From: Cryptomeria japonica
Lineage: Eukaryota > Streptophyta > Pinopsida > Cupressales > Cupressaceae
Assembly: GCF_030272615.1 (NCBI RefSeq)
Contig: NC_081414.1
Location: forward strand, 916,927,509-916,991,508
Length of the DNA stretch: 64,000 bases
Direction: 5' to 3'
Of this stretch, positions 10,706-23,020 are shown piece after piece. The number at the start of each line of letters is the position of its first letter. Positions within the stretch are counted from its first letter, which is position 1. The position numbers and the translations under genes were made by a program. The notes under the pieces were generated by a model. The model had not been told where the DNA came from. It saw only the letters and a list, made by a program, of their open reading frames with translations, and did not search any database.

Positions 10706-12377
10706 CGGTCATATGAACACTATGTGCATATGCAAGCTAAAGTTCAGAAAAGTAAACATTATTTGAAAAAGGATATATCCATAAGTCTGTCGAACGAAGC
10801 CCCCAGCGGTATTTGCAGTACACAGTTAGGAACCGCACCCTACAAAACACATGTTAGATCACAAAATCACCTAATGCTTACTAAGGAAGGTGATGAAAAT
10901 TTGAGGGTAGCTATATGCCCCCCCTGTTTCAGCTTGCTAATTTTAGTGAGTTGAAACAGGGTATCATGTTTACCACTTCGAATTGTTAAAGAATATTGAT
11001 GACAAATGCTCACAAGAAGATTTGATATGAGATCAAAAACTAATGGAGAATCATTTGGTAAGAATGAGGACTAAATCTCAATTCCAACACAACAAAGAGT
11101 GTGAGGATTTGAGAGTTCTCTAACACAAGATGAAGGATGTAAATGGAAACAAAATGCAAAGAGAAGAAAAGAAAGGAAAAAAGCATGAATACACACATTG
11201 GTGATCCATGAGAAGAATAGTGAGAGAGAAAACATGGACTTCTCACCCCTAGATCTTGTCTAGGTGATCCTTGGGAAAAGGACATGGAAAACTAGCCCCT
11301 AGAGTCTGTCTAGGTGATCCATGTAAGGGAGGAGAGTGAGAAAGTCTAGCCTTATGCCGCTAGTTCCACTCAACCTCGTGCATGTGTGTGTAAGTGAGGT
11401 TAGAAGCACCTCATAGGAGTCTATGCCCGAGTATGCTACAACCTGTATATGTATAGTACAAAAGCATGACATCTCGCTCTAAGAGTCCGTGCTCTGGTTC
11501 TGAGAATAATCAGCTTGCATAAAAGAAAAATGGAGACATCTTGCTCTAAGAGTCTATGCTCTGGTTCCGAGAATAATCCATTGCTCAAAAGGTGTAATGT
11601 TTATGTCATAAGCAAAGTAGAACAAGGATACCTACCTTCATCACAAAAGAAGATACCCCAAAAATGCAACAATGTCATAGATCCAAGCAAGAGAGTTTTG
11701 CACTCTTTAGGCAAGGATAAGATAGTTGAAAAGGGATATCTTGTAATATGTGTAAAGGAGATCCTTAGAGGAGAAGAGATCTTTGTACAAAAGACACCTA
11801 TCCCCGAGAGGAATTGTCTTAGACAAATATAACATCTTCTAGAATAAGACAAAGAAGAGAATAAGAATGCAATACTTCCTTCTTTTGCGAGGTGAAAGTG
11901 ATTCTTAATGAAGGATGACGCTCCTTTTAACCCAATTGGGAGAGTGAATTCATTATGGATATATTTCATCAAGTGAAAAAGAGGTTGTAGTCAAGGACTT
12001 ACACCTCTTGTAAGAGAGAATCCTTGAACAAACAACAACAAATGCATACAAGGAATAACATCAAGTAATAAAGTTCACACCATCCACAAAATAGGAAAAA
12101 GTGGATCCTTAGATAAAAATAAGGAAAGATCATTGCCTCCCAAGGATAAGGACAATAAGAAGGACTTACACAATCTTCTAGGGAGAGATTTGGACATAAG
12201 AAAAAGAAGAGATGTATGAAATCACTCTTGTCCCCATAGGAACAAGAAAATTAGGCTATTATGTTGCTTCAAAAAATATGATTGCACTTGAAATTGTACC
12301 ATCATGAATGACAATGAGCCCCCAGTAAATGAGCTACCAATGTCACATAATGATGAGCAACATAATAGCCATTAATG
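10706..12377 (-). other. Long non-coding 3' region of element D
   Basis: About 1.7 kb between the protease-region stop and the polypurine tract. No domain was recognised. It contains an imperfect 67-bp tandem duplication (11468-11534 and 11535-about 11590, core gctctaagagtc..tgctctggtt) and a repeated ctag..tgtctaggtgatcc phrase near 11247 and 11296. In autonomous relatives RT and integrase would occupy this side. Confidence 0.65.
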
Positions 12378-15365
12378 TTATTTAAAGACATGATAGACTA
12401 AATGAGGTATTTGAATATGACATGTTAAATGCTCAACTATAAGTGAGATCAAAAACATGTATAAAATTGAAGAAGAAAAGTCACAAGAACTCTTAGAAGA
12501 GGGATGAGTATAATTTATTAGAGCCTTATCCCTAGAGGAAAGGACTTTATGATGAATAGGAGATAAAGATTCATAAGTAGATTTAGAAATTTGAGGGGAT
12601 TCATAAAGAGATTTGTTCATCGCCAAGATTTTCTTATGAGGGGAATGAGAGTTGATAGAAGTAGAAGATGATTTAGTTGAAGTGAGATCGTCATCACTAC
12701 TAAATATAGCATTCACATTGAGAGATGGTCTTTTAGATGCTTTGGTACGTTTGCAGGGATTATAGCCGAGTCCAAAGGCATAATTGTGAAAATTAGTCTC
12801 TAGAGGAACTTTTATCCCTTGTTCATGAGCGCCACAACCATTTCCATGATACCCATGCTTAGCAAAAATGTGAAAACCACGACCATAATGATCAGCCATT
12901 TCAGGAAGAGAAGGTGGTTTTTCATAAGACAAAGAATCAAACTCTTCATAATTAGAGGTGTGAGGAGAAGAAGTTTGAGAAGCAGCCACAAAATTATTGT
13001 TCATAAGCTCAGGTAAGACTGATTGATCTCTAGTTTCTTCCTTCTTTTTAACTTTAAGCACTCTAGGAGGAACCCTATACTCACCTACAAAGGTGGGATT
13101 AAAATCAAGAGATCCCCAATCGTCTTCTGTGAGAACCTTCTTAGGATCAAAAGCCTTTTCATATGTAGATTCAAGTTGAGAAGAATCTTCTTCAGGAGCT
13201 TTAGGCTCATCCAAAGAATTTTGATCATCAGAGAGTGAGGATTCATCCATAGGTGTCTTGTTCAAAGAGTCATCACTAGAGGAGGAAGGCTTAGATGTTT
13301 GCAAACAAGCTTGGAGATTAGTGTCACCTATCAAAGTATATGTCTTATTGTTATAAATGAATTTAACTTGTCTATGCAATGTAGAGGGGACAGCTTGCAT
13401 ACTGTGAATCCAAGGTCTCCCTAATAACAAGTTGTATGTTAGATTTCCCGACATAACATGGATAGGAGTAGGCAAAGTAGCAGGTCCCACTGTGATTGGT
13501 AAGGTGATAATACCTAATGAAGACTTAGCCACATTATCAAAGCCTTGAATGGGACGAGAGTCAGGCTCAATAAGGGATGTATCCACATTCATCTTATGCA
13601 ATAGATCAATGCTACACACATTAAGGCCAGAGCCATTATCTACCAGTGTTCGTCTTATAGCAGTGTCATTTATGATAACCACAATCATCAAGGGATCATA
13701 TTGATGTTGAATTTCACTAGTAGGCAACTCATCTTATGTGAACACAATTTGAGCTTTAGGATTCATCACAGAGTTAACCAAAGACACTATATTACTAGAT
13801 GTATTAGGTGGAGGCACATTCAAATCTTTCAAGGCATCTTGTAACATTCCATGATGAGCGGAAGAAGTTTGGATCAAATCCCAAAGGGATATCTTAGCAG
13901 GGGTAGCTTTAAGTTGTTTTATGAGATCATATTCCTTACCAAGAACTTGTGAAATACGTGGAGCTTGCGGAAGAATTGGTTGAGAAGGAGAAAGTGAAGT
14001 TGGGATAACTGGAGGAGGATTAGGTTGCCTATTGTTTCTTGTGTTATAAGTATGAGCAACCGCATGATAACTCTCTCTAGTTAATTGCTTAGCATACTCA
14101 TAAGGGCTCTTAGAAGAATAACCTCCTTGCACAGTAATAATAGGTTTGTTAGGAGTGCAAAAAGAATCATTAGCATAACCACCTTGTACCACTAAGATAG
14201 GCTTATTTAAAGGTTGAGAATTTTGAGAAGGACAAGCACCCTGGACGGTGAAGAGAGGTTTGTTAGGTGTTTCATTCACACGTACCAAATTGATTGAGGA
14301 TGGTTTAGAAGAAAGAACAAAAGTGTTGGAAGAATTATTGATAGTCTTCTCTTGCACTAAAATCTTATCATGGATTAAATCAATTTTAGGAGAGAGACAA
14401 GGGGTAGGCATTGATGTTCTAGTAGGAAAAGTAATACTAGGAAAGGCCATATCATCCTCTATCATCAAAGGATCTACATGGGGAATAAACTCTCTAGGAG
14501 AAGGTTCAACGTTACTCTCTAAAGTCTCACTTTTGAGAGGGAAATCTTTGAAAGAGATGTTAACCATCTTGCTTTGAACTAGGGTTTCCTTATGAGTAGA
14601 ACCGAGTTGAGGAGAGGGAGATGCTTTATTTTTAGAGGGAGAATAATTGAGATTCAAGGAAGGGGAGAAGATATCAAGGGAGTTTCCAATCTTGATTTCA
14701 TCCCCTTTGGCTAGGGGTAAAGAATAATCTATACCTTCTTCTAATGGTTCATCCCAAATAGTGAAGTGGTTGAAAGGAATGTTTGAAGTATTGTTAATTT
14801 CGGGAGAGGAGATAACATTGTTTATTAATTCCTCATCCTTAGAAGGGAGAGCATCAATAGATGTGTTAAACTCATCCTCTTTCCTCAAAATATGATCTTT
14901 AGGGGAGAGAGAATTAAGGAAATTTCTTATTATTTCATCTTCTTTCTCTAAGGGACGCTTATGGGTAAGACAAACTTTAGGAGAAGGGTAAGCATTTATC
15001 ATTAATTCATCATCTCTAGTGGGAATTTTGTTGGAAAAGGAAATGCCATCACTAGGAAATGTAGGGATAATGTCATCTTCTTGCACAAAAGGATCCTCAT
15101 GGAGGGAGTGTTTTTTAGGAGGAACATGAACATATTTCTCCAAAGATTCATGCTTAGGAAGGAGATCTTTGAAAGAAGTGTTCATAACCTCTTGTTGCAC
15201 TAACATGCCCCCATTGGAAGGACCAATGTTAGGAGAAAATAAGTCATTGTCCATCAATACCTTTTCACTTAGAGAGGCATCATGTAGGGAAGGTAAAGTA
15301 ACATTAAGAAAGGTGTTTATGATATCATTCTCTTCCTCTAGGATAGCTAAATAGGAAGGGCACAT
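12378..15365 (-). pseudogene. Element D gag-like and protease polyprotein, one in-frame stop
   Basis: One frame of about 995 codons, broken only by a TAA at 13734-13736. The first 543 codons are rich in Ser, Pro, Asp and Glu with no zinc knuckle. Their end carries LIKQLKATPAKISLWDLIQ, a phrase typical of the gag-protease linker of Tat/Athila elements. After the stop comes a retropepsin-like site TLVDNGSGLNVCSIDLL (DNG in place of DTG/DSG) and YNLLLGRPWIHS. Next is a Gly-rich stretch (GYHGNGCGAHEQGIKVPLE, FGLGYNP) resembling the G-patch seen after protease in this group. The frame ends without any RT. A preceding frame (15347-15550) may be its N-terminus after a frameshift. Confidence 0.82.
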
Positions 15366-15841
15366 TTTAGGAGAGTTGTCAAGATCACTCTTAAAGTCTT
15401 CATCCTTAGAGCATGGGACAGTCTCAATTTGATAGCAACTCTTTTAGGCACTAAAATGTTGTTATAGATGGGGGGAGGTTCTTTAGGAGAAGGAAAAATT
15501 GAAACAAGGGAAGCTAACCCACTATCACATCTATGAAATGAATGCATCATGACAACAATTTTCCTCTTTCAAATGATAACACATGCAAAATAGAAGGAAT
15601 TGTTCAATGCAAGCACTTAGAATGTAGATTTAGAAATTTATGATTCAAATGAGTTCCTAAATCAGATTTGAAATTATTGATCCCAATTAAGCTATCCACA
15701 AGTTCAATTTTAGGGTTTTAGCAAAAATTTCCTCTAAATTTTTTAATCTTGCAAGAAATTAAAACTTGTAAATACAAATTTGAATTTGAAATAGCATAAA
15801 CACTCAAATTTGAAAACATAAATCAGAATTTAGAGAAGATT

Positions 15842-15863
15842 GGAGTTCACGTCAGGTTCACCA
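15842..15863 (-). other. Primer binding site candidate of element D
   Basis: On the minus strand tggtgaacctgacgtgaac follows the 5' LTR end (..CACACA) after a five-T spacer. It starts with TGG, as a primer site matching a tRNA 3' CCA should. I did not identify the tRNA, and it is not the initiator-Met type used by A, B, E and copia. Confidence 0.6.
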
Positions 15864-15867
15864 AAAA

Positions 15868-17508
15868 TGTGTGGGAGAAAAAGTGACACTAAGCAAACAT
15901 GCCCAAATCTCACTTTCAACCACACACTTGTGGAATACGAAAGAGCCTAGAGGTATCACACAATTGGCTACTTCTTTTTGTGGAAGAGAGAGCCACGGGA
16001 TACCTATTAGGATTTCTATTCCCTTGTTGTAATTGAAAGATAAAATGATGCAAGTTCAATCCCTAACCCCAAAATGCAAGTAGGAACTAATGACAAGATT
16101 GCAAAATTGAACTTAAACAATGGAAAGCTGTAAATACAAGGATAAGACAAGAATGTAAATGTGTACCCGGAGTTAAAATATGAATGAAAATGTTCGGAAC
16201 GGGGGCGCGGGCGCCGCTGTCCTGATTCTGCCCCTGAAACTGCTCCCGAAACTGCTGTTTTGCACTCTGGAAAAGCTGTCAAAAATGCTGAAAATGCTGT
16301 CTGTTAGGAGGACTAGGGCGCCCAGCGCCCCTATCCTGGCAGGACCAGGGCGCCCCATGCCCCTGTCCTGGTCTTTTGCTCTGAAATTTGGTGGAAAGGT
16401 CGGTCTCAGTCTGCTTCTCCCGGATCTGCAACCTGCGGCGTCGTCCGAGTCCCGAAACCTGCACTTATATCTGAAAAGGTGTTTGGGCGGCTATATAGGG
16501 TTTTGCCTTAGTCAAACCCCCGCTTCGGTGATTTCCACCTCCACGAATAGCCAAGTTGTATTGTAAAATTTATTGTGTGTGCAGACCTAGTGTGTGTGCA
16601 AGGTCCTAAAATGCAAGAAAGCAAACTAGAGCAACCTAGAAAGTAAACCCTAATTGCTTGTAAATGATAATGTAAATGCTCCAAATAAAGATGCAAAATG
16701 ATCTAAAGCATGAATAAGTGATATATTGAAGCTTATGCAAAGACATGAAAACAACATGAAATCATACCCAATCCCCAAGGGAGGGGTACAAGCCAATCTT
16801 CAGTCGGTAATCTCCTATTGTTCTTCAATGTCTTCCAAGCCCTAAATGAATGAATGAAATTGATGAATGCTTGATAGATGGATGTAAAATGTTGTTGAAG
16901 TCTTCAAAGATCTGCTCTTTCGCTGCATATGAGGTCCTGAAAATAAAAAATCGGATCCTTTCAAATGAAGAAAGAGAGCTTTTATGTATGAAACCCTAGG
17001 TCGTAATTTTGTCTTTTGGCCGACCTAGAGATTGAATATCCCACCAATTTCTTGGGGTTAAGCTTTATTTTATGATTGGATTGTTCTCCCAAAATTTCAG
17101 GAAAAATGTCCGGGACCATGTGCACTCTGGGCGCCACGGTCCTGACAACTTTTCACCAAATTTTCAGGGCCGTTGGATATGATGATTTTAGAGAGAATCC
17201 CAAAGTTACAAGTGATTTCGAGATGGTTTGACCCCCAAAATCAAGCCCCCAAGCTCAAAATAGGACCTAATTAGGGTTTTTGATTAAATGATGTATAGGA
17301 GGAATAAAATGAAAAGGGCACACTTTAATGAAAGGGTCCAACTTTATGATATGGAAGATGATGAAATAGGACCTTAGACCTAATTAATTTGATTAATTAA
17401 GTGCTAAAGGGGAAATGTAATGCAAAATGCAAAATGCGCCAACGCGGGTGCTAAACTTGGTGTGAAATTGTACCACCCTAGCAAGTGCATACAATTTACG
17501 ATGCTACA
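15868..17508 (-). repeat. 5' LTR of element D
   Basis: Partner of 9047-10688, with the same boundaries and TG..CA ends. It keeps more CpG sites in its GC-rich part than the other LTR (gcgccgctg against gcaccactg). Confidence 0.93.
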
Positions 17509-17513
17509 ACAGT

Positions 17514-19786
17514 ATTTCAATAGGATTGATTTGAAGAGTGGTTACCATCAGATAAGAATCAAGGAGGGTGATGAGTGGAAGACAACTTTCAAAACAAATG
17601 AGGGTCTTTATGAGTGGCTTGTCATGCCATTTGGACTCTCTAATGCTCCCAGCACATTCATGAGACTCATGAATGAAGTTTTACATGATTTCATTGGCAA
17701 GTTTGTTGTTGTGTATTTAGATGATATTCTCATTTTCAGTAAGACTAAGGAAGAGCATTTGAAGCATTTAGCTATTGTTTTGAGAAAGTTATCTGATGAC
17801 CAGCTAACCATTAATCTAGAAAAATGTGATTTCTTAAAGAAAGAATTGGTCTATCTTGGTTTTGCTATATTAGGAGGCAATATGAAAATGGATTCCTCAA
17901 AAGTGGTAGCAATAACTAGTTGGCCAACTCCTAAGATAGCCAGTGATGTCAGAAGCTTCCATGGTTTGGCACAGTTTTATAGGAAATTCATCAGGGGATT
18001 TATTGAGATTTGTGCTCCAATGTTAGAGACCATCAAAGGGGGTGTAAAGGTAAAATTTCAGTGGACAAGTGCAGCCAATAAGGGGTTTGAAATATTGAAA
18101 ACTAAAGTAGCTACTCAACCAGTTCTCATTTTACCTAGTTTTGATAAGCTTTTTACTATTGAATGTGATGCTAGTAATATTGTTGTAGGAGCTATTTTTA
18201 GTCAAGAAAATAGACCAGTTGTATTCTTTAGTTAGAAGTTGAATGATGCAAAGAAAAAGTACTCTTCTTATGATTTAGAACTTTATGCATTAGTAGAAGC
18301 AGTTAGAAATTGGAGATACTATCTTCTTCCTAAAGAGTTTGTTGTGTACACAAACAATCAGGCACTAAGTTTCTTGAACTCACAAGATAAACTAAATCAT
18401 AGGCATGTTAAGTGGGTAGAATATTTGCAAGCTTACACTTTTACTCTTAAGCATAAGAAAGGTGAGTTGAATAAAGTAGTAGATGCTTTGAGTAGAAGAT
18501 TGTTAACTATTCAGGAGATTCAAGTTCAGAGCATTAGTATTGATGGTTTCAAGGACATGTATCCTACTGCTTATGATTTTGCTAAAGCTTATAAAGTTTG
18601 TCAAGATTTTGAGAATACTTTCCATGGTGCATATGCTGACTTCACTTTGCAAGATGGTTTGTTATTCAGGGAGGGACAGTTGCATGTTCCAAAGGGTTCT
18701 ATGAGAGAGAACCTCATTCAAGACAAGCACAATGGGTACTTAAGTGGACATTTCGATCTCAATAAGACCTTAGAGCTGGTTCAAAGGTTCTATTATTGGC
18801 CTAAGATGTAGAGACACATCAGGAGGTATGTTGAGCAATGCTTGGTATGTCAAAAATCCAAAGGTAATTCTTCTAATGTTGGTTTGTATCAACCTCTTCC
18901 TATCCCACATAGACTTTAGGATTGCATTAGTATGGATTTTGATGTAGGATTACCTAGGACTCAAGCAGGATTTGATAGCATTTTTGTAGTGGTTGATAGA
19001 TTTAGTAAAATGGCTCATTTTATTCCTTGTAAAACAATAGATGATGCAAGTCATATTGCTTTTTTATTTTTCAAGGAAGTTGTTAGAATACATGGATTGC
19101 CTACTAGCATTGTTTCAGATAGGGATGTTAAGTTTCTTGGACATTTCTAGAAAACATTGTGGAAGAGATTGGGTACTAATCTCTCTTTTGGTTCAGCTTA
19201 TCATCCACAAATTGATGGCCAAACCGAAGTTGTGAACAGGTCTCTTGGAAACATGCTTAGGTGCTTGACAAAGGAATACGGGCAGAGTTGTAATCAGCTC
19301 ATTCATCAAGTAGAATATGCCTACAATGACAGTGTTAACCAGTCTATAGGTAAAAGTCCATTTGAAGTTGTTTATGGTATGCATCCAAGGGTTATAATGG
19401 AGTTGAGGGATATCACTAACTTTCAGCATAAGAGTTTAACAACAGATGACATGGCTCAATCCATGAAGGAGGTTCATGAGAAAGTGAGACAAGCTCTCCA
19501 AGATACCTCTCAAAAAGTCAAGGCAAGAGTGGATGCTACAAAGAGAGATGTTCAGTTTTCCATAGGTGATTATCTAATAGTTAATTTGAACAAGGCAAGG
19601 CTACAAAAGGGAGTTCCAAGCAATCTTCAAATGAGGAGGATAGGCCCTTTCAAGATCTTGGCTAAGTATGGGTCTAATGCTTACAAAGTTGATTTGCCTA
19701 CTAATATTTCTTTGTCCCCCTTTTTTAATGTTGCAGATCTGATTGTTTTCAAAGGGCAGCCACCTGAGGAGATTCAAAGAGTTTAG
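17514..19786 (+). pseudogene. Chromovirus A RT (rest), RNase H and integrase
   Basis: A single frame with four internal TAG stops (18233-18235, 18809-18811, 18917-18919, 19148-19150). RT continues with [25 protein letters not shown] and the catalytic [11 protein letters not shown]. RNase H follows with [13 protein letters not shown] and NNQALSFL. Integrase has a His/Cys zinc finger (DKHNGYLSGHF to EQCLVCQKSK) and catalytic D (SMDFDVGLP), D (VSDRDVKF) and E (GQTEVVNRSL). These domains copy RNA to cDNA and insert it. Conserved neighbours suggest the stops replaced Q or W codons. The frame closes at IQRV just before a separate chromodomain segment. Confidence 0.93.
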
Positions 19787-19871
19787 ATGTTTCCAAATCC
19801 CTTTCTAATCTATCTCTCCCTTCTCTTTCTTTTCCCCAAGCATAACAGGTTCTAGACTCCAAAATTCTAAA

Positions 19872-20010
19872 AAAGACAAGGAATCACACCTACATGGAGC
19901 ATCTCATCAAGTGGAAGGATCAGCCTATCTCAGAGGCCACATGGATACCTGAAGTTGACATTCATAAATTTGGCCTACCTTCTTCTTTGCTGCCTCAAGG
20001 AGTCACATGA
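19872..20010 (+). pseudogene. Chromodomain of chromovirus A, out of frame with integrase
   Basis: A short frame reads YMEHLIKWKDQPISEATWIP and ends with TGA at 20008-20010. It matches the chromodomain pattern Y.VKWKG....ATWE. In chromoviruses it sits at the integrase C-terminus and targets insertion to marked chromatin. The frame break at 19787-19871 separates it from integrase. It decides the lineage assignment. Confidence 0.85.
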
Positions 20011-20030
20011 CTTCTGTGTTTTTGGGGGAG

Positions 20031-22200
20031 TATGGTGCAGGAGCACCTAGTTGAGTAAAAACTCCCATTTTTGTGTATTTAATTTTTTTATTTTTGGAAA
20101 GTCTTGTGTTAGGTTGATTATGTTGTTTTAGGTTGTTTTGATTCATATGTAGTGGTTTTGATCTCATTTTGGGCTTAAGAGATCAAATCTTGCACTTCAG
20201 GCTTTGAGTTGACAATTTTTGGCAAAAATGTGCAAAATTGCCAAAAACGAGTTTGAATGCCTTCAAGAGCATCGAAACATGTTTTTTAAGTGTTTTTAGG
20301 AATTTATAAGTTGTTTAGACAAGTTTAGTAGGCAAGATTGTCAAAAATGCCTCTTTGACCAAGAAAAGTTGTCATTTTGACTTGAAAAGTTGTCAAAATT
20401 ATCATTTTCTTGAAAAATAAAGTTATGGAAGCCCCATGTTCATAATAGGGTTTGAAAACCAATTGGAGAAACTATATAAGGCCTCCATTTTCCTTGAAAA
20501 TGGTTAGAAAGTGTATAAGCAAGAGCTTTTGAATAAAAACATGAAATTTTGGCTTTATTGATTGGTTTTTCCCTTCCTTTGCAAAATAGTCCGTACTGTA
20601 GCTGTACAATCCGTACTGTACATTCTTGAAAATATAAATGGTGTTATTCTAAATTTTCCCATGTAATTGTTTCAGTAGTTTTTCATTTGCAAGGTGCTTG
20701 TGTAAAATAGTTTGCTCTCTGTGTAGTTGTTGTCCTGACAAGGATTTTGGGGTTCTAAAAATGCATTAACTTGGTTGATCCAGGTTTGGGATCCCTCCAA
20801 TGGATTTTTCCAAGTTTATTTTCTTGTATATAGTGTACTATTATTTCATTTTGTGCTAGAGAAGTGTTTTGAAGATGCATTTGAGTGAGAACTAGGCAAG
20901 TTGGAGTAACTCGGCTAGTTCATGGTTGAAACTCAAAACTTGTACCCAAAAATAATGGGAATGAGAAAAAGAGTGAGGTAGAGGTCTAGACATGTGACCA
21001 AGGAGTCTTAATACCATCTTGGTGTGTTAGAATAAACTTTTTTCATATAATCATTCTTTTTTGGAAGCAAAACAGTGAGTTCACTATTTTTTTTTTGGAA
21101 ATTGTGTTTGTAAAAGTGATCAAGGAATGCTCCAAGCATAATCCAAGCCTTAAACCATGAAGGCTATGTAATAGGGAACTTATATAACATCTTGCAAACC
21201 TCTTTGAGGTATATTTCCCCTTCTCACTTATCATTGTGCAGGTCCAAAGGTGTAATCACTAATGACTGGTAAAAGAGTAGTGTTTTGACTGTCACAATGG
21301 CATTTTTCTGATTTTCCATTTGTTTGCCAAGTGTTTGGAAAAATACTTGTAAGGAAAAGGTAGGGGAAACATTTTTAATACATCTTAGAGGACTAATGAA
21401 GATCTAGACTCTTAAAGAGGTGCTCAAGTATGCAAACCCAGTGTTTACACCTCAAAACCCTCCAAAACCCTACTTTTAGGCCTAAAATGGTGGACAGTCC
21501 TAATATTGCAATGACAAAGGCCTAAACCAAGAAAATCTGTTAGTAAATACCTTAAAAACATCATCCAAGTCAATTTTGTGGAAGGGTTTTACCATCGTTG
21601 AGCATAATAAGCAAAATAGTGCCAATTAGGCCTCCTCGACTAGTAGCCTTTTTGGTTGCATAACACACAAAATGAATGTTTTTGTCAAAATGCAAGAACC
21701 CGATGGCAAGGAGAAGTTTGGGACTTATGAAAATTTGTGAGAAAATTATCAAACAATCAAACAAGTGCTATTTGGATCCTTGGACAATGTGCAGCCTCAT
21801 TTGGGGGTTTTGACTTTAGTTGGCAAATTTGAGTAAGCTAAGGGTTGTGAACCATAAACTAAGTTTGATTGCCAAAACCTTGAACAAAATTTTTTTTCCC
21901 CCACATGTCTATGTTGGAGTCTCCTAGATGCACTCTGAAACAGAGGGTTGAATGACAAAGAGCAAAGATTGAGGGTGAGTAGAAGGGTGGAGTGAGTAAT
22001 TTGAGTAGATTTGAGCATGGGTATGAGCCAACACCTTAAGGGGAGTTTGTTAGGACAGTGATACTAGAAGTGTTTGACACTATAACCATCAAGACTGATT
22101 TTGTAAACACATATAGCAGACTAAACAAGTGTGTGGGTAACAAATTGAACTACTTGAGCAAATTGGCCTTTTGAGCACTTTCCTAGCAGTTTCCCTATCA
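20031..22200 (+). repeat. 3' LTR of chromovirus A (about 2.17 kb)
   Basis: It begins TGGTGCAGGAGCACC right after the polypurine tract ttgggggagta (20020-20030) and ends ..ccctatca. A TATA-like actatataaggcc lies at 20471. The first 15 bases can form a GGTGC/GCACC hairpin. The end is fixed by the match to the 5' remnant. The start is inferred from the polypurine tract and from related LTR starts in this window. A shorter alternative (22049-22200, TGTTAGGACAG..ATCA behind aaggggag) cannot be fully excluded. Confidence 0.8.
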
Positions 22201-23020
22201 CAAATCTTCTATGGTACATAGTCAAATGCAAAAAATTTCTTAATTTCTTATAGTTTTGGGAATAGTCCATTCCACAATAGCCCTAATTTTGTTAGGATCC
22301 ACCTTCATGTGAAACTATGTGTCCCAAGGAGTCCACCTCCTTGAGTCCAAAAGCACACTCGGAAGATGTTGCATATAGTTGGCAATCTTGAAGAACTTTC
22401 AATGCTATAACAACATGTTTTGAATATTCCTAAGCCCATGTCTTGCTATAAATAAATATATTATGAAAATACACTAAGGCATACTTCCTCAAAATTTTCT
22501 TAAAAAGGGAGTTCATTGAAATTTGAAGTGTAGATGTCGCACTAGTAAGACCAAAAGGCATCATCAAAAACTCATAATGACCCTCCCATGTCCTAAATAT
22601 TGTCCTAGGATTGTCTTCTTCCTTGATTCAAAGTTGGTGGTAACTCGATCTAAGGTCTACCTTTGTAAAAATTATAGTTGCATTCAATTCATCTAATAAA
22701 TCATCAATCATTGGAATAGGAAACTTAAATTTGATAGTGTACATATTGGGCACTCTATAGTTCGGGCACATGCACCATGTATCATTATTCTTACACACCA
22801 TTACCATTACTGAGGAGTAATCAATTTGGCTATGCTTGATGATTCCCACTTTTAACATCTCTTGAATAATCATTTCAATATCATGTTTTTGTGTATATGG
22901 GTACTTGTAAGGCCTAACATTAGGTGGTTGAATTCTCTGAACTAGTTGTATGGCATGATCATTATCCTTGTTAAGAGGAAGTCCTTTAGGCATCTCTCCC
23001 AAAACCACTAAGCACAACAC
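22201..23020 (-). pseudogene. Ty3/gypsy reverse transcriptase fragment
   Basis: The minus strand reads PPNVRPYKYPYTQKHDIEMI, LKVGIIKHSQIDYSSVMVMV, KFPIPMIDDLLDEL and FTKVDLRSSYHQ. After a frame change come MPFGLTSATSTL and VYFHNIFIYSK, where YxDD should be. The catalytic Asp pair is thus lost. The fragment ends exactly at the 3' end of chromovirus A, so A probably inserted into or beside this older element. No LTR is attached. Confidence 0.85.

Larger units (their letters stand above)
9047..17508 (-). mobile_element. Element D: two-LTR gag-protease element lacking RT and IN
   Basis: 8462 bp, inserted in the RT of chromovirus A with target duplication acagt (9042-9046, 17509-17513). LTRs at 9047-10688 and 15868-17508 differ at roughly 42 of 1641 positions (about 2.6%, hand count), mostly C/T and G/A changes, many at CpG. 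In element orientation the LTR starts TGTAGC and ends CACACA. The only long frames are gag-like and protease-like, with no trace of RT, RNase H or integrase in about 5.2 kb. It must therefore have moved using enzymes from another element, probably of Tat/Athila type. Confidence 0.93.
6781..22200 (+). mobile_element. Chromovirus A (Ty3/gypsy), interrupted by element D
   Basis: The order is 5' LTR remnant (6781-6899), primer site, gag, degenerate protease, RT-RNase H-integrase, chromodomain, polypurine tract and 3' LTR (20031-22200). The 119 bp of the 5' LTR match 22082-22200 with five differences (about 4%). The RT is split by D. Removing D and one acagt copy makes ..[14 protein letters not shown].. 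continuous. The 5' LTR is almost entirely lost, so no flanking duplication is available. Confidence 0.93.

Noticed and set aside
22049-22200. A 152-bp LTR TGTTAGGACAG..CCTATCA behind aaggggag as the true LTR of chromovirus A
   Set aside because: The polypurine tract at 20020-20030 directly behind the chromodomain and the LTR start shared with 24070 favour the longer LTR, though not conclusively.
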